From: Mycobacterium kiyosense
GTDB lineage: Bacteria > Actinomycetota > Actinomycetes > Mycobacteriales > Mycobacteriaceae
Assembly (NCBI GenBank): GCA_021654635.1
Contig: AP025179.1
Span: 3,472,001 to 3,536,000, forward strand
Length of the DNA stretch: 64,000 nt
Reading direction: 5' to 3'
The notes beneath the pieces were generated by a model. That model was not told the DNA's origin. It saw only the letters and a list, made by a program, of their open reading frames with translations, and did not search any database. Below are positions 41,256 through 52,185 of this stretch, one piece after another (within the stretch, counting starts at the first letter, position 1; every line of letters starts with the position of its first letter). A program made the position numbers and the translations under genes.

Positions 41256-43016
41256 TCACGCATCCAGGCGGGCGAATTTTCCCTGACGATAGAGCTCGAC
41301 GCACAGGGCCCGGCGCACTTTGCCGCTGGTGGTCACCGGGATCGAACCTTGTGGCGCCAGCACCAGATCGGCGACCGCCAGCCCGTGCGAGTTCGAAATA
41401 GCCGAAGTGACTTCGCGTTTGACGTAGTCGAGGCGTTCGGTCTTCTCTTCGGGATTGTCGAACTTCTTCCTGATCTCGAGGATCGCGACCAGCTTCTCGA
41501 TGCCGTCCATCGGAACCGCGATGGCCGCGCATCGATCCGGGCTGATCGTCTGGATCGTCGCCTCGATGTCGTCGGGAGAATGGTTGCGCCCGTAGACAAT
41601 CAGCAGGTCTTTGATGCGGCCGACGATGTAGAGCTCACCGTCGGAAAGGAATCCGGAATCGCCCGTTCGCAGCCAGGGACCCTCCGGTGTGCCCTCCGAG
41701 GGGTTGACGATGGTGGCGCCGAAGGTGCGGGCACTCACATCGGGCTTCTCCCAGTAGCCGCGCGAGACATTGTCGCCCAGTCCCCAGATTTCACCGACCA
41801 CGCCATCGGGGCATTCCCGTCCGGTGTCCGGGTCGACGATGCGCACCAGCTGCGTGTCGACCACGCCGTAGCTGACAAGCGGTGCGGTGCTGTCACTTGC
41901 GGCGTCGACCGGCACCGCTTTGCCCTCGGGCAACTTCGTGGCGTCGAAATGAACGACTTTGGGCGGCTCGGCCACCCTGCGTGAGGCCATGAACACCGTG
42001 GCTTCGGCCATACCGTAGGACGGGCGAATCACCTTGGGATCCAGACCGAACGGGCTGAACCTGTCGATGAAGCGCTTGACAGTGACCGGCTGGACCCGTT
42101 CGGCGCCGCTGACGATGCCGTGGATGGTGGTCAGGTCCAAACCTTCCAGGTCCTCGTCCTTGGTCTTGCGGGCCGCCAAGTCGAAGGCAAAATTCGGTGC
42201 GGCGGTGAAGGCCTGGGTGTTGCTACCCAGCAGCTGTATCCACCGGGCGGGCCGCTGCAGAAACCCCATCGGGCTGGTCAGCTTGGCCGGAATACCACCC
42301 AGGATCGGCAGAATGATGCCCAGCACGAAGCCCAGGTCGTGGTAGAACGGCAGCCACGACACGATGGTGGAACCCGGCGGGGCCACCTTGCCGTGCATGC
42401 CGTAGAAGGCGCTCATGATCTGCTCGAAATTGGTGAATAAGTTGTCGTTCGACAACATCACCCCGGCCGGTGTCCGGGTGGACCCGGAGGTGTACTGCAG
42501 GTAGAGCGGGTCGAGGTGCTGCTCATAGGTGGCCCGTGCGGCCGGGCCCGGCCGTGCGTCGAGGTCCAGTTGATCGACTTCCAGGACGGCGGTGTCGTCC
42601 TGTCCGGGACGCGGCGTCACGTACGGCCGGACGTTGTCCACCACCGATGACGACGTGAGCACCACGGCCGGCGACGTGTCGGCCATCACCGACGTGGTGC
42701 GCTCGTCATGGGCGCCGCCCTGCGGCACCGAAAGCGGAACCGCGACGCGCCCGGCGTGCAACGAGGCCAGGAACCCGACGATGTAGTCCAGGCCTTGCGG
42801 CGCCAGCAGCAGCACCCGATCGCCGGTAGAGCCGTGTTGGGCGATCTGAGCGGCCAGGTTGAGCATCCGGCGGTACAGCTGCGACCAGGTCAGGGTGAGC
42901 TCGACGCCATCCCAGGATTGCTCGTAGTCGTAGAAGGTCAGCGCAATATCGTTGGGCTGCAAACTCGCACGCTCGCGCACCACCTTGGGAAGTGAGGATT
43001 CGACCACGGGCAACAC
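41256..43016 (-). CDS. fadD25: fatty acyl-AMP ligase FadD25
   Basis: 586-residue FAAL that converts a fatty acid to acyl-adenylate for transfer to a PKS. The AMP-binding motif [15 protein letters not shown], the [13 protein letters not shown] block and [20 protein letters not shown] are all seen. The C-terminus ends with the catalytic-Lys region [10 protein letters not shown]. The FAAL-specific insertion between the large N- and C-domains is present, so acyl-CoA formation is not expected. The GTG start gives [18 protein letters not shown], the usual family N-terminus; the longer upstream open frame is not supported. Orthologue of Rv1521. Confidence 0.93.
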   Translation of the reverse strand: MLPVVESSLPKVVRERASLQPNDIALTFYDYEQSWDGVELTLTWSQLYRRMLNLAAQIAQHGSTGDRVLLLAPQGLDYIVGFLASLHAGRVAVPLSVPQGGAHDERTTSVMADTSPAVVLTSSSVVDNVRPYVTPRPGQDDTAVLEVDQLDLDARPGPAARATYEQHLDPLYLQYTSGSTRTPAGVMLSNDNLFTNFEQIMSAFYGMHGKVAPPGSTIVSWLPFYHDLGFVLGIILPILGGIPAKLTSPMGFLQRPARWIQLLGSNTQAFTAAPNFAFDLAARKTKDEDLEGLDLTTIHGIVSGAERVQPVTVKRFIDRFSPFGLDPKVIRPSYGMAEATVFMASRRVAEPPKVVHFDATKLPEGKAVPVDAASDSTAPLVSYGVVDTQLVRIVDPDTGRECPDGVVGEIWGLGDNVSRGYWEKPDVSARTFGATIVNPSEGTPEGPWLRTGDSGFLSDGELYIVGRIKDLLIVYGRNHSPDDIEATIQTISPDRCAAIAVPMDGIEKLVAILEIRKKFDNPEEKTERLDYVKREVTSAISNSHGLAVADLVLAPQGSIPVTTSGKVRRALCVELYRQGKFARLDA

Positions 43017-43183
43017 ACTACAGTCGCCGAGGACCCCTCTCTGCAAAACCCATAATCCGTAAGACCCGGTACGACGGGCGTAGGCTTCTAGCCCTTGCGC
43101 ACCTGGCAGACCCACGATTCGCGGTGCCACACGGGCGCAGTACCGCCCGTCATATCTCGCGCTGGCTACAGGCGCTGCTCGTG

Positions 43184-44026
43184 ATGCCCGAGTGGCGACA
43201 ACTCGTGCAACTAATTCGTCAGTTACGCCACGAGATACGCGCCAACCTAGTAGCGTTCCTCCTGATGTGGACCTACGTGCTGTGCCTAGGATTCGGGGTG
43301 CTAATCGACCCCGCGCGAATCGGAATCGCGGCAATCCTGACATCTCGACGGCAGGCCTTGCGGACTCTGGTCGCGTACTGGTTCGGCGGCATCATCGCAG
43401 GCGTCGGAGTTGGAATTGCAGTACTCGTTCTGCTGCACGATATTGCGCTCGGCGCGATTCAATCCGCGATGTCCACAATTAACGAGATAAGGTCTGAAGT
43501 CATAATTTTGTCCGGCGGGCGCCTTCAGATCACGCTTGGTTTGATCGCGATGCTCTGTCTAGCCGCAATGGTGGCCCGGGAACGGGCGCGGAAAACTGCG
43601 CCGGCACTCGTAGGGCCGGACGGAGAGATCATGGCCAGCGAGATGGGGCCGCCGCGAATCCAAACCCCCATGTCGCGAATCGCGGCACGCACCCAGAGCA
43701 TGCTGGAAGGTGGACTTGCCTGGCCTGCTTTCTTGGTGGGCCTCGGAGCGTCGGTGCCGCCCATCGAAGGACCGATGGCGTTGACGGTCATTATGGCCTC
43801 GGGTGCGGGTACCAGCACGCAATTCAGCGCCTTCCTCGTGTTCATCCTCTTGGTACTGGTGTTTGTCGAGATTCCACTTATTTGTTACCTGGTGGCACCA
43901 CGGCAGACCCAGGCGGCGATGCTACGGGTGAACACTTTGCTGAGGACTTATCGTCGGCAGATCATCCAGGGCACGCTTGCGCTGGCGGCGATAATTTTCA
44001 TGTCTCAGGGCATCGGCCATCTCTAA
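43184..44026 (+). CDS. Gap/Sap-like integral membrane protein (Rv1517-like)
   Basis: 280-residue membrane protein with about six hydrophobic segments. The first segment plus [20 protein letters not shown] and [16 protein letters not shown] is the signature of the GAP/SfLAP family (PF11139), small proteins needed for transport of glycopeptidolipids and sulfolipid with MmpL partners. A cytoplasmic loop with basic and Pro-rich residues sits in the middle. The start at ATG 43184 (or the GTG just before) puts the first helix at the usual distance; the open frame runs further back without support. A partner role with MmpL12 in LOS export is likely. Confidence 0.8.
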   Translation: MPEWRQLVQLIRQLRHEIRANLVAFLLMWTYVLCLGFGVLIDPARIGIAAILTSRRQALRTLVAYWFGGIIAGVGVGIAVLVLLHDIALGAIQSAMSTINEIRSEVIILSGGRLQITLGLIAMLCLAAMVARERARKTAPALVGPDGEIMASEMGPPRIQTPMSRIAARTQSMLEGGLAWPAFLVGLGASVPPIEGPMALTVIMASGAGTSTQFSAFLVFILLVLVFVEIPLICYLVAPRQTQAAMLRVNTLLRTYRRQIIQGTLALAAIIFMSQGIGHL

Positions 44027-44144
44027 GCCAACTCTCGATGCTCTACTTGCTAGCTTCCCGCCTGCCGCATGCCCACATTCGGTTTGCGACTGCTAACCCG
44101 CCGGGTCAGCGGCGGAGAACTGGTAAGTCCGCGATGCAACTAGC

Positions 44145-45119
44145 GTGGCCTTCGTGAAGCCACATGAGGACGGCCAAGGATCACCGGCACCGCTGGTCTC
44201 GGTGTGCATTCCGATGTACAACAACAGCGCCACCATCGCACGGTGCCTACAAAGCATCCTGGATCAAGAGGGCGTGGAGTTTGAGATCGTGGTCGTCGAC
44301 GACGACTCGCCGGACGGTTGTGCTGATATCGCCGCAGCGATGCTCCGGCCCGGAGACCGACTGATTCGCAACGAGGTACGACTCGGGCTCAACGGCAACC
44401 ACAACAAGTGCATGGAAGTCGCGCGCGGTGACCTTATCCAATTCGTCCACGGAGACGACTGGTTATTGCCGGGTGCTCTACAAACGCTGGCGCGGTGTTT
44501 CGATGATTCGAGGATCGGTTTAGCTTTCGCACCCCGTCAGATGGTGTACGAAAATATCCCCTTCACGATGCGTATAGGTCCCCGGCACATCTATTTCTTG
44601 CGGCTACGTGAATTCAACGAAGGCCCGTCGCTGGTTGCGCAGATGCTCCTGTTCGGTGGGTCCGGTAACTTCATCGGCGAACCGACCTGCGTGATGTTTC
44701 GTCGCCAGCTGGCCCTCGATGTCGGGGGCTTTCGAACTGACATCTATCAACTTGTCGACTTGGACTTCTGGTATCGCCTGATGTTGCGGTCGGCGGTCTG
44801 CTTTGTACCGAAGAAGTTGTCGGTCCGCACTAACTCGGCCGGCACAGAATCAGTGCGCAATTTCCGATCGCAACGCAGTTGGCTCGACCGCCTGCGGATC
44901 CTCACGTGGCTGATTGTGGATCCGGCTGCACCCAGGGCGATTCGTCGCATGGCCAGGGCGTGGTGGGTACTCACTTGGCTGGGCGTGCACGTGCGGGTGT
45001 TGGTGTTTGGACCGCAACGCGAGTCTCGATTGAAGCTGATTGCGCAGGCGCCTGTCCGCGAGTTCGCTCACGCTGAGCAATTGAGGGATGGGGGCCTACT
45101 TGCCACCTCGGCCATTTGA
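44145..45119 (+). CDS. family 2 glycosyltransferase
   Basis: 324-residue GT-A inverting glycosyltransferase. The N-terminal [30 protein letters not shown] and the DxD-like [11 protein letters not shown] are all clear; the acceptor-side [10 protein letters not shown] and [13 protein letters not shown] follow. The C-terminal 70 residues are basic and amphipathic, suggesting peripheral membrane attachment. Donor and acceptor cannot be told, but it belongs to the glycan-building set. GTG start. Its stop overlaps the probable start of the next gene. Confidence 0.88.
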   Translation: MAFVKPHEDGQGSPAPLVSVCIPMYNNSATIARCLQSILDQEGVEFEIVVVDDDSPDGCADIAAAMLRPGDRLIRNEVRLGLNGNHNKCMEVARGDLIQFVHGDDWLLPGALQTLARCFDDSRIGLAFAPRQMVYENIPFTMRIGPRHIYFLRLREFNEGPSLVAQMLLFGGSGNFIGEPTCVMFRRQLALDVGGFRTDIYQLVDLDFWYRLMLRSAVCFVPKKLSVRTNSAGTESVRNFRSQRSWLDRLRILTWLIVDPAAPRAIRRMARAWWVLTWLGVHVRVLVFGPQRESRLKLIAQAPVREFAHAEQLRDGGLLATSAI

Positions 45120-46486
45120 ACCGCGGCCGTCCCCTCGTAACCACCCGTACCGTGGATAACCGCCTCGCGCACATTGATCAGACGTCCTATCTTGGGCTGC
45201 GCACGCTTGGGTACGCAACGCTCGTGCAAGTCACGTGGATCTACGACCGACCCGCCAATCTCGACGGTCTACGTCGCTTTCATCGAAATCTCGGCCACAG
45301 TCTGTTAGGGCGCCGAATCGAGCGGTCTCCGTTGCCCTTTGCGAGGGATCGGTGGGTGCTCGCTCGGGGTCCAGAGGACATCGACGTCGCCGAAGCACCC
45401 CGGCCACGGACGGATCTGAATGCCTGGACGTACGAGCGGGCTTGCCTCCCCGTCGACCCCGAGTTCGGGCCCAGCTGGCATCTCGGAGTTCTGCCGCTTG
45501 AGGACGGAGGAACCGCTATCACCCTGGTGGCTTCCCACACCGTCGTGGACGGCCTTGCACTTGGCCAGGTGGTAGCTGACGCAGCCACGGGCATAACGCA
45601 TGACTTCGGTTATCCGCTTCCAGGCTCGCGTACACGCCGCCAAGCCCTGCTGCAGGATGGCCGACAGACTCTTGCCTCGGCACCGGAGCTGGCACGGGCG
45701 TTGACCGCGATCGTGCGGCTCGCTCGGCGCGGCCGTCCCGAACTTGCCTCATCGATCGCGACGGCACCTCCTGCACCGCGGCAGACTAGCCGTGATCACG
45801 CAACAGTGGTCCCCACTCTGACCGCATATGTCGATCTCGAGCGTTGGGATGCACGCGCCAGGGAGCTTAACGGGACGAGTAACTCGCTGTTCGCGGGCGT
45901 TGCTTCCAGGCTGGGGGTCAAAATGGGGCGCGTGGGAAACGACGGTTCAGTCACTCTGGCCTTCCCGGTCGGTGCACGGTCCGAAAGCGACACGCGCGGA
46001 AACGCATTGACATTCACCACGGTGACGGTTGACCCAGCGCACGTGACGTCAGACCTTCGAGAAATCAGGCTCAAGCTCAAGCAGGCTCTCAGTGAGCTTG
46101 CGGAGAAACCCAACGAGATGTTGGCCGTCCTGCCGCTGGCATCGATGACACCGAGATGGATAGCACGACGACTGATCGGGGCCGGGCTGGGCACATCCGT
46201 TCTGCCCATCGGTTGCTCCAATCTCGGCTCGCTACATCCCGCGGCGGCACGGCCGGATGGAACAGATGCCGACTATGCGTCTGGGCGGTTGATCGAACCG
46301 GGCATTACGACGGGCACTCTCGAACGCATCGGCGGTCAGCTCTTTGTGGCCTCGGGTCGGATCCTCGGAAAGGTCTTCCTCACCGTCGTTGCCTACCGAC
46401 CGGGGGGGCCAAACTCCCGAACGGAGTTGCGCGAGCTCGTATCTCGTACATTCGCCGAATTCGATCTGGCGCCGAAGATCGAGTGA
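45116..46486 (+). CDS. condensation-fold acyltransferase (PapA / wax-synthase-like)
   Basis: 456-residue protein with the HxxxDG catalytic motif [11 protein letters not shown] near residue 142 and a second conserved region ([10 protein letters not shown]). This is the CoA-dependent acyltransferase fold of PapA and WS/DGAT proteins. It could O-acylate a sugar of the LOS or N-acylate an amino sugar; the sequence does not decide. The TTG start overlaps the preceding stop (TTGA); a GTG at 45152 is an alternative, giving a start just before [14 protein letters not shown]. The gene is distinct from papA4. Confidence 0.82.
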   Translation: MNRGRPLVTTRTVDNRLAHIDQTSYLGLRTLGYATLVQVTWIYDRPANLDGLRRFHRNLGHSLLGRRIERSPLPFARDRWVLARGPEDIDVAEAPRPRTDLNAWTYERACLPVDPEFGPSWHLGVLPLEDGGTAITLVASHTVVDGLALGQVVADAATGITHDFGYPLPGSRTRRQALLQDGRQTLASAPELARALTAIVRLARRGRPELASSIATAPPAPRQTSRDHATVVPTLTAYVDLERWDARARELNGTSNSLFAGVASRLGVKMGRVGNDGSVTLAFPVGARSESDTRGNALTFTTVTVDPAHVTSDLREIRLKLKQALSELAEKPNEMLAVLPLASMTPRWIARRLIGAGLGTSVLPIGCSNLGSLHPAAARPDGTDADYASGRLIEPGITTGTLERIGGQLFVASGRILGKVFLTVVAYRPGGPNSRTELRELVSRTFAEFDLAPKIE

Positions 46487-46682
46487 GTCCGCGCCCGAGA
46501 ACGCATCAGACGGAGAACGATCTTTCATGGCAGCCCAGAAGCGACTTCATCGCGAGTACGCAAATTCAGGCCGATTGCCGAGTCCTGTACCTTAAAATCC
46601 GGGCGGAGAGGCGGTCTAACGGACCTAAGCGCAACGTCGGGCTGATGACAGCGGCGGGGTCGACGACAGGAATGGAAACCGA

Positions 46683-47705
46683 GTGAAGCGAGCGCTGATA
46701 ACCGGCATCACCGGGCAGGACGGCTCGTATCTCGCGGAACTCCTCCTCAGCAAAGGATATGAGGTTCACGGGCTGATCCGTCGAGCGTCGACGTTCAATA
46801 CCTCGCGGATCGACCACCTCTATGTTGATCCTCACGACCCCGGTGCGCGCCTGTTCCTGCACTATGGTGACCTGATCGACGGTACTCGGTTGGTGACGTT
46901 GCTGAGCACCATCGAACCTGACGAGGTATATAACCTCGCGGCCCAGTCGCATGTGCGAGTGAGCTTCGACGAACCCGTGCACACCGGCGACACCACTGGT
47001 ATGGGTTCGATTCGACTACTGGAAGCCGTCCGCCTGTCCCGGGTGCAATGTCGCTTCTACCAGGCATCGTCTTCGGAGATGTTCGGCGCATCCCCGCCGC
47101 CACAGAACGAGTCGACGCCGTTTTATCCTCGGTCGCCGTATGGCGCGGCCAAAGTGTACTCGTACTGGGCGACCCGTAACTATCGCGAAGCCTACGGACT
47201 GTTCGCAGTGAACGGCATCTTGTTCAATCACGAATCACCAAGGCGCGGTGAGACGTTCGTAACGCGCAAGATTACGCGTGCCGTGGCACGCATCAAGGCC
47301 GGCCTGCAGTCCGAGGTCTTTATGGGCAACCTCGATGCGGTTCGCGACTGGGGGTATGCGCCGGAGTACGTCGAAGGTATGTGGCGAATGCTGCAGGCAC
47401 CTGAGCCCGACGACTTCGTTCTGGCGACGGGGCGCGGCTACACCGTCCAGGAATTCGCCCAGACTGCCTTCGATCACGCCGGCCTGGATTGGCGCAAGCA
47501 CGTGAGATTCGACGAACGCTATCTACGGCCCACCGAGGTCGATTCGCTGATCGGCGATGCAACCAAGGCCGCTCAAACGCTCGGGTGGAAGGCGTCAATC
47601 CACACTGCCGAATTAGCCCGAATCATGGTGGATGCGGACATTGCCGCCCTAGAGTGCGAAGGCACACCCTGGGTCGACGAACCGATATTCGCCGGAGAGA
47701 AATGA
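46683..47705 (+). CDS. gmdA: GDP-mannose 4,6-dehydratase
   Basis: 340-residue extended SDR that turns GDP-mannose into GDP-4-keto-6-deoxymannose. The start is [20 protein letters not shown], the standard Gmd signature, and the active site shows SSSEMFGA with Thr/Ser and [22 protein letters not shown] and the [14 protein letters not shown] block are hallmark Gmd sequences. GTG start with weak upstream gga. It overlaps the next gene by ATGA; together they make GDP-L-fucose or a related 6-deoxyhexose. Orthologue of Rv1511. Confidence 0.95.
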   Translation: MKRALITGITGQDGSYLAELLLSKGYEVHGLIRRASTFNTSRIDHLYVDPHDPGARLFLHYGDLIDGTRLVTLLSTIEPDEVYNLAAQSHVRVSFDEPVHTGDTTGMGSIRLLEAVRLSRVQCRFYQASSSEMFGASPPPQNESTPFYPRSPYGAAKVYSYWATRNYREAYGLFAVNGILFNHESPRRGETFVTRKITRAVARIKAGLQSEVFMGNLDAVRDWGYAPEYVEGMWRMLQAPEPDDFVLATGRGYTVQEFAQTAFDHAGLDWRKHVRFDERYLRPTEVDSLIGDATKAAQTLGWKASIHTAELARIMVDADIAALECEGTPWVDEPIFAGEK

Positions 47706-48670
47706 CCGCTGCCTATCCAATCGGAGCCCTTGACCGCGCGGCTCCGATCTACATCGCCGGGCATCGCGGACTAGTCGGCTCTGCCTTGGTGCGGAAGTTC
47801 CTCGGTGAAGGATTCACCAATCTCGTTCTGCGGTCGCGGGACCAACTCGATTTGACCGATCGCGCCGCGACGTTCGACTTCATGGCCACATCCAGGCCTC
47901 AGGTGGTCATCGACGCGGCGGCCCGGGTGGGTGGCATCATGGCAAACAGCACCTACCCGGCCGACTTTCTCTCGGAAAACCTGCAGATCCAGGTCAATCT
48001 GCTCGACGCAGCGGTGGCGATGCGGGTACCGCGGTTACTGTTTCTGGGCTCGTCGTGCATTTACCCGAAGTTCAGTCCGCAGCCGATCCGAGAGAACGCG
48101 CTGCTTACCGGGCCGCTCGAGCCGACCAACGACGCGTACGCTATCGCCAAGATTGCCGGGATTCTTCACGTGCAATCGGTGAGGCGTCAATACGAGTTGC
48201 CGTGGATTTCCGCGATGCCCACGAATTTGTATGGGCCGGGAGATAATTTCTCCCCGTCCGACTCGCATCTGCTGCCGGCACTCATTCGTCGGTATGACGA
48301 AGCGAGAGCTACGGGCGCACCGGCGGTTACGAACTGGGGCAGCGGGACACCTCGGCGTGAGCTGTTGCACGTCGATGATCTTGCAAGTGCGTGCTTGCAC
48401 TTGCTTGAACACTTTGACGGGCCGAATCAGGTCAACGTCGGTACCGGCGTCGACCACACGATCCGCGAAATCGCCGAAATGGTAGCCAAAGCGGTCGGCT
48501 ACCGAGGCGAAACTCGTTGGGATGCAACCAAACCGGATGGCACGCCCCGAAAGGTGCTGGACGTTTCGTTGCTACGGGAGGCAGGGTGGCAGCCCAGCAT
48601 CGCGCTCGCTGACGGCATCGCGTCAACCGTCGCGTGGTATCGGGAGAACGCCGCCGGGGTGAGGCAATAG
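47702..48670 (+). CDS. epiA: GDP-L-fucose synthase (EpiA/WcaG family)
   Basis: 322-residue 3,5-epimerase/4-reductase acting on GDP-4-keto-6-deoxymannose. The motifs [27 protein letters not shown] and the catalytic YAIAKIAG (Tyr-Lys) are standard for GDP-fucose synthase; the conserved active-site Cys and His are in SSCIYP and in the [23 protein letters not shown] region. The ATG lies in the gmdA stop, so the pair is cotranscribed. Fucose is a known component of M. kansasii-type LOS. Orthologue of Rv1512. Confidence 0.94.
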   Translation: MTAAYPIGALDRAAPIYIAGHRGLVGSALVRKFLGEGFTNLVLRSRDQLDLTDRAATFDFMATSRPQVVIDAAARVGGIMANSTYPADFLSENLQIQVNLLDAAVAMRVPRLLFLGSSCIYPKFSPQPIRENALLTGPLEPTNDAYAIAKIAGILHVQSVRRQYELPWISAMPTNLYGPGDNFSPSDSHLLPALIRRYDEARATGAPAVTNWGSGTPRRELLHVDDLASACLHLLEHFDGPNQVNVGTGVDHTIREIAEMVAKAVGYRGETRWDATKPDGTPRKVLDVSLLREAGWQPSIALADGIASTVAWYRENAAGVRQ

Positions 48671-48693
48671 ATGGACGACGTGAGTGTGACAAG

Positions 48694-49425
48694 GTGAGTT
48701 TCTTTCATCGTGCCCGCGCAATCATGCAGCGTGGCGGCATCGAAGTGTCCCGGTACCGTCCTGATCTGGACTTCAAGCGCAATTTCTTGCGTCAACTGGA
48801 ATCGCACCAAGTCAACGTAGTTCTCGATGTCGGCGCCAACTCCGGGCAGTACGGCGCCGGTCTGCGTGCAGCGGGATTCAAAGGGCAAATAGTCTCGTTC
48901 GAACCGCTGTCGGGACCATTCAAGAAATTGCGGCGCGAGGCCTCCGGCGATTTGAGATGGGAGTGCCGACATTGTGCGCTGGGTGACTATGACGGCGTTA
49001 CATCGATACATATAGCGGGCAACTCGGGCGAAAGCAGCTCAGTATTGCCTATGCTAGAAACTCATCGGGAAGCCTATCCCCCAGCTAATTATGTCGGGGT
49101 CGAAGAAGTACCGATACACCGACTCGACTCTATAGCCGCGGAAATCTTGCGACCAACCGACGTCGCATTTCTCAAAATTGATGTTCAAGGCTTCGAGAAG
49201 CAAGTGCTGGCAGGAAGCACGTCGACGGTAAGCGAGCATTGCGTCGGTATGCAACTCGAACTGTCGTTCGTGCCCCTCTACGAAGGCGGCATGCTCATAC
49301 GCGAGGCACTCGATCTCGCGCATTCGCTGGGCTTCACGTTGACCGGGCTACAACCTTGTTTCACGGATTTACGCAACGGTCGAATGTTGCAAGCCGACGG
49401 CACGTTCTTCCGTGAGGATGATTAG
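48694..49425 (+). CDS. FkbM-family O-methyltransferase (Rv1513-like)
   Basis: 243-residue methyltransferase, equal in length to Rv1513. The SAM-binding motif is VVLDVGANSGQYGAGL, followed by IVSFEPLSGPFKKL and FLKIDVQGFEKQVL, all FkbM markers. Related proteins methylate fucose or rhamnose in phenolic glycolipids and LOS. The GTG start is behind aag-rich sequence with the spacing of a weak ribosome site. Next to GDP-fucose genes, a role as a fucose O-methyltransferase is the simplest idea. Confidence 0.88.
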   Translation: MSFFHRARAIMQRGGIEVSRYRPDLDFKRNFLRQLESHQVNVVLDVGANSGQYGAGLRAAGFKGQIVSFEPLSGPFKKLRREASGDLRWECRHCALGDYDGVTSIHIAGNSGESSSVLPMLETHREAYPPANYVGVEEVPIHRLDSIAAEILRPTDVAFLKIDVQGFEKQVLAGSTSTVSEHCVGMQLELSFVPLYEGGMLIREALDLAHSLGFTLTGLQPCFTDLRNGRMLQADGTFFREDD

Positions 49426-50160
49426 TGGACGATCCCGGGAGAGCACCCGAGTTCTCGATCATCATTCCGACCTTTAATGTGATGTCGACCCTGCGGGCCT
49501 GCCTGAACAGCATTGCCGTTCAAACGTTCCGCAGCTTCGAGGTCGTCCTGGTCGACGGCGGGTCCACGGACGGAACTATGGACGTCGTCGAAAACTACCG
49601 CGCCAGCTTCGGCCAGCGTCTTATCCTCCATTCCGGCCCGGACAAAGGCCCTTACGATGCCATGAACCGCGGCGTAGGCATGGCCAGCGGTGCATGGCTG
49701 TTTTTCCTTGGAGCCGATGATGCACTCTACGAGTCGGATACCCTGGCTAAAATAGCCAATTTCGCCAGCGAGCAGGAGAACGCGGATCTTATATATGGCG
49801 ACGTGATCATGCGCTCGAAGGGAACCCGGTACGCCGGAATATTCGACCTTGACCGTCTGGTATTCGAGCGGAACATATGCCATCAGGCGATTTTTTACCG
49901 CCGCGAACTTTTCAGCAATATCGGCCCCTACAACCTGCGTTATCGGTTATGGGCCGACTGGGACTTCAATATTCGCTGTTTTTTCCAACCCGGCACTCGT
50001 GACTCGGTACGTGGATATCGTTGTTGCTGACTACAACGATATTAGCGGTCTGAGCAAAAAAGAGGACAAAGAATTCAAGAAGCGATTGCCTGTGTTCATC
50101 GGCGCGGGGTGTCTGGAGGTGCTGCGCCGAAAGCTACGGAAACCGGAAAGGGGTTCGTGA
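49425..50160 (+). pseudogene. family 2 glycosyltransferase (Rv1514c-like), one frameshift near the C-terminus
   Basis: GT-A glycosyltransferase starting FSIIIPTFNVMSTLRACLNS, with VLVDGGSTDGT and the metal-binding LGADDALYES. The C-terminal acceptor helix NICHQAIFYRRELF is present. At a T6 run (49979-49984) one base too many moves the frame and gives a stop at 50030. In the next frame the protein continues FSNPALVTRYVDIVVADYND to 50160, matching the family length of about 245 residues. GTG start overlapping the preceding stop by one base. Catalytic residues lie before the break, so partial function is possible. Confidence 0.85.
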
Positions 50161-50181
50161 CTGATCAACGAAATTGACGAA

Positions 50182-51105
50182 ATGGTGAGTGCCGGCGCGC
50201 GCGCACTTGCGACAAAGGCGATCGGCGACGACCGAATACTTGTCACCGGCGCATCAGGTTGGCTTGGAAGGACTGCTCTGGACCTGTTGGCCCCCTTGGA
50301 TCTGCCCACCCTAGCGCTGGCCAGTCGAGCCCGGACTATCCAAGTTGATGGTCGCGATATCGAGTGCCGCGTGTGGGACGAGCGGGAGGTGGCCGATTTT
50401 GCCCCGACCGTCGTGCTGGACTGCGCGTTTCTCACCCGCGACCGAGTCGCCGAGTTGTCGCTCGATGAGTACATTTCGGCTAATCGGACACTGACGGATC
50501 GCCTGCTGCACGCCACACGACTGCCAGGCGTACGTCTTGTACTTACGGTTTCCAGCGGAGCGGCTGTTTACCCGAAAGACGCTCTCACAGCTCCGATTGA
50601 GGACAACCCGTACGGCTACCTCAAGCGTGAGGCAGAAATCCGCATGAACGAAGCCGCCGCCGAGACTGATGCGGTTCCCGTCGTGGTGCGGGCGTGGAGC
50701 ATTTCCGGCGCCCATGTGCAAAAACCCGAGGGTTACGCGCTCGGCTCCATGATCCGCGATGCTGCGGCGGGGTCCATCCGAATCATGGCGCGCCGACCGG
50801 TATTTCGTCGCTTCGTGCTCGCTGAAGAGTTACTGGCAATAGGTCTGGCCGAGGGAGGCGTGGGACCCGCCACGGTTGACAGTGGCGGCGAGCTGGTCGA
50901 GATGGCTGAGCTAGCTGCACGGGTTGCGTCAGTGATCCGTCCCGACACAGTGATCAGCCGCGGCGAAGTCAAGCCCGGTAATCCAGATCGCTACCATTCC
51001 GACGGCCAGGATTGGGAAATGCGCTGCCGGAAATGGGATTTGGCGAGCCTGCCCCTTGATCGCCAGATTGAGATCACGGCCCGCGGAGTGCTGGGCCGCA
51101 ACTAA
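50182..51105 (+). CDS. NAD-dependent sugar epimerase/reductase (extended SDR)
   Basis: 307-residue protein. The cofactor loop is VTGASGWLGRTAL and the catalytic pair is in NPYGYLKREAE (YxxxK). VLTVSSGAAVYP matches the SSxxxYG strand in part. It lacks the typical YG after the Ser motif, so it is a divergent member; a role as 4-ketoreductase on a nucleotide sugar would suit. It ends 18 bp from the convergent methyltransferase and closes the forward run of glycan genes. Confidence 0.8.
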   Translation: MVSAGARALATKAIGDDRILVTGASGWLGRTALDLLAPLDLPTLALASRARTIQVDGRDIECRVWDEREVADFAPTVVLDCAFLTRDRVAELSLDEYISANRTLTDRLLHATRLPGVRLVLTVSSGAAVYPKDALTAPIEDNPYGYLKREAEIRMNEAAAETDAVPVVVRAWSISGAHVQKPEGYALGSMIRDAAAGSIRIMARRPVFRRFVLAEELLAIGLAEGGVGPATVDSGGELVEMAELAARVASVIRPDTVISRGEVKPGNPDRYHSDGQDWEMRCRKWDLASLPLDRQIEITARGVLGRN

Positions 51106-51123
51106 TTCGGCGTCACGCTGCGG

Positions 51124-52096
51124 TCAAACTGGAATGGCGAGCACTCCCAAGCGGCCCATCCGCAAACCCCCGACACTCGCGGTTGGGTCGGCCTGCGTGC
51201 AGACTACTCGGAAATTTCCCGCGGCAAGCAACGCCCGCAACGATTTCGTCGAGAAATAGTTGATGTGCTCGCTCTGCTTGACGGCCCCAAGTCGCGGTAC
51301 GGTGCGACCCAGGTTCCGCGCAACGCCGGCAGCGAAATCTGCAGCAACCCAACTGCCATGGGTGGCTGACACCCAGTCGAGAAAGCGACGGTAGCGCTCT
51401 CCCCCATGCCAAGGGCGGACCTTCGGCCGGTCCAATGGAACCTCAACGTAGAACAGCCCATCCTCACCGATAGCGGCCCGAACTTCCTTGACCAGCGCCG
51501 CAGGGTCCACGAGGTGCTCGAGCAAATGAGCCGCGATGACCAGATGGGGTTGTTCTGGTAGCTCCACCAGCGATGCCGCCGCCCGTACACCGTCCACCAG
51601 TTTCTTGCCCGAAACCTCAATAACGTACTTCGGGCCCGCGTAGCCTACGGGAAAGAACTGACCTTCATCGCCGCCGTAGTCGACGATGTTGCGCAACTCA
51701 TTGATGTTGGTATAGGACGCAACGATCCCGGTCAGGAACCCGACGCGTTCGGCAGCACCCTCCGATCCAGGCTCCGTCGCCGAATTCACGTTGCGTGAAT
51801 ACCAAGGCTCCCAACGTCGCCGTATTGATAGATACCGGCCGTTCCGGTACCCCGAATACATTGCATCGAGAGCCTTCTCGTCGAATCGATGCGAGAAGTA
51901 GACCAAATCGCAAGTGACGCAACAACACAACGCCGTGCGCCGCTCGGCGTCCGCTGGGTCACCTTGGGAGCTCCAAAATGAATGGCGCGATCCTGCCATG
52001 GGCTTGGACAGTCGCGGCAGCACCGCAGATCGGACACAGTGTGGGTGCACCGGCTTGCTTCCCGTCGGGGGCGGGCAGCTGAGCGGACTTCGCCAT
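51124..52096 (-). pseudogene. Zn-finger plus class I methyltransferase, one frameshift in the N-terminus
   Basis: Two parts. The N-terminus has a CPICGAA half of a zinc-binding knuckle followed by HGRIAPFI; the second pair, CCVTCDLVYFSHRFD, is in the next frame. An A4 run (51975-51978, + strand) with one base too many separates them. The body is a Methyltransf_23-type domain: IVDYGGDEGQFFP (degenerate SAM loop), AAHLLEHLVDPAALVKEV, then GLFYVEVP. This Zn-knuckle/methyltransferase arrangement occurs in sugar C- and O-methyltransferases of glycan clusters. It is last in the reverse operon with the NeuB-like and TPP genes, so its substrate may be the branched sugar. Confidence 0.75.
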
Positions 52097-52185
52097 GACC
52101 TCGTCAGAACCCGCGGTCGAGGATGAACTGACGCAGGTAGTCCGACTCGGCATAGGGACCGTCGACGTGTTCGATCGTCAGTGGC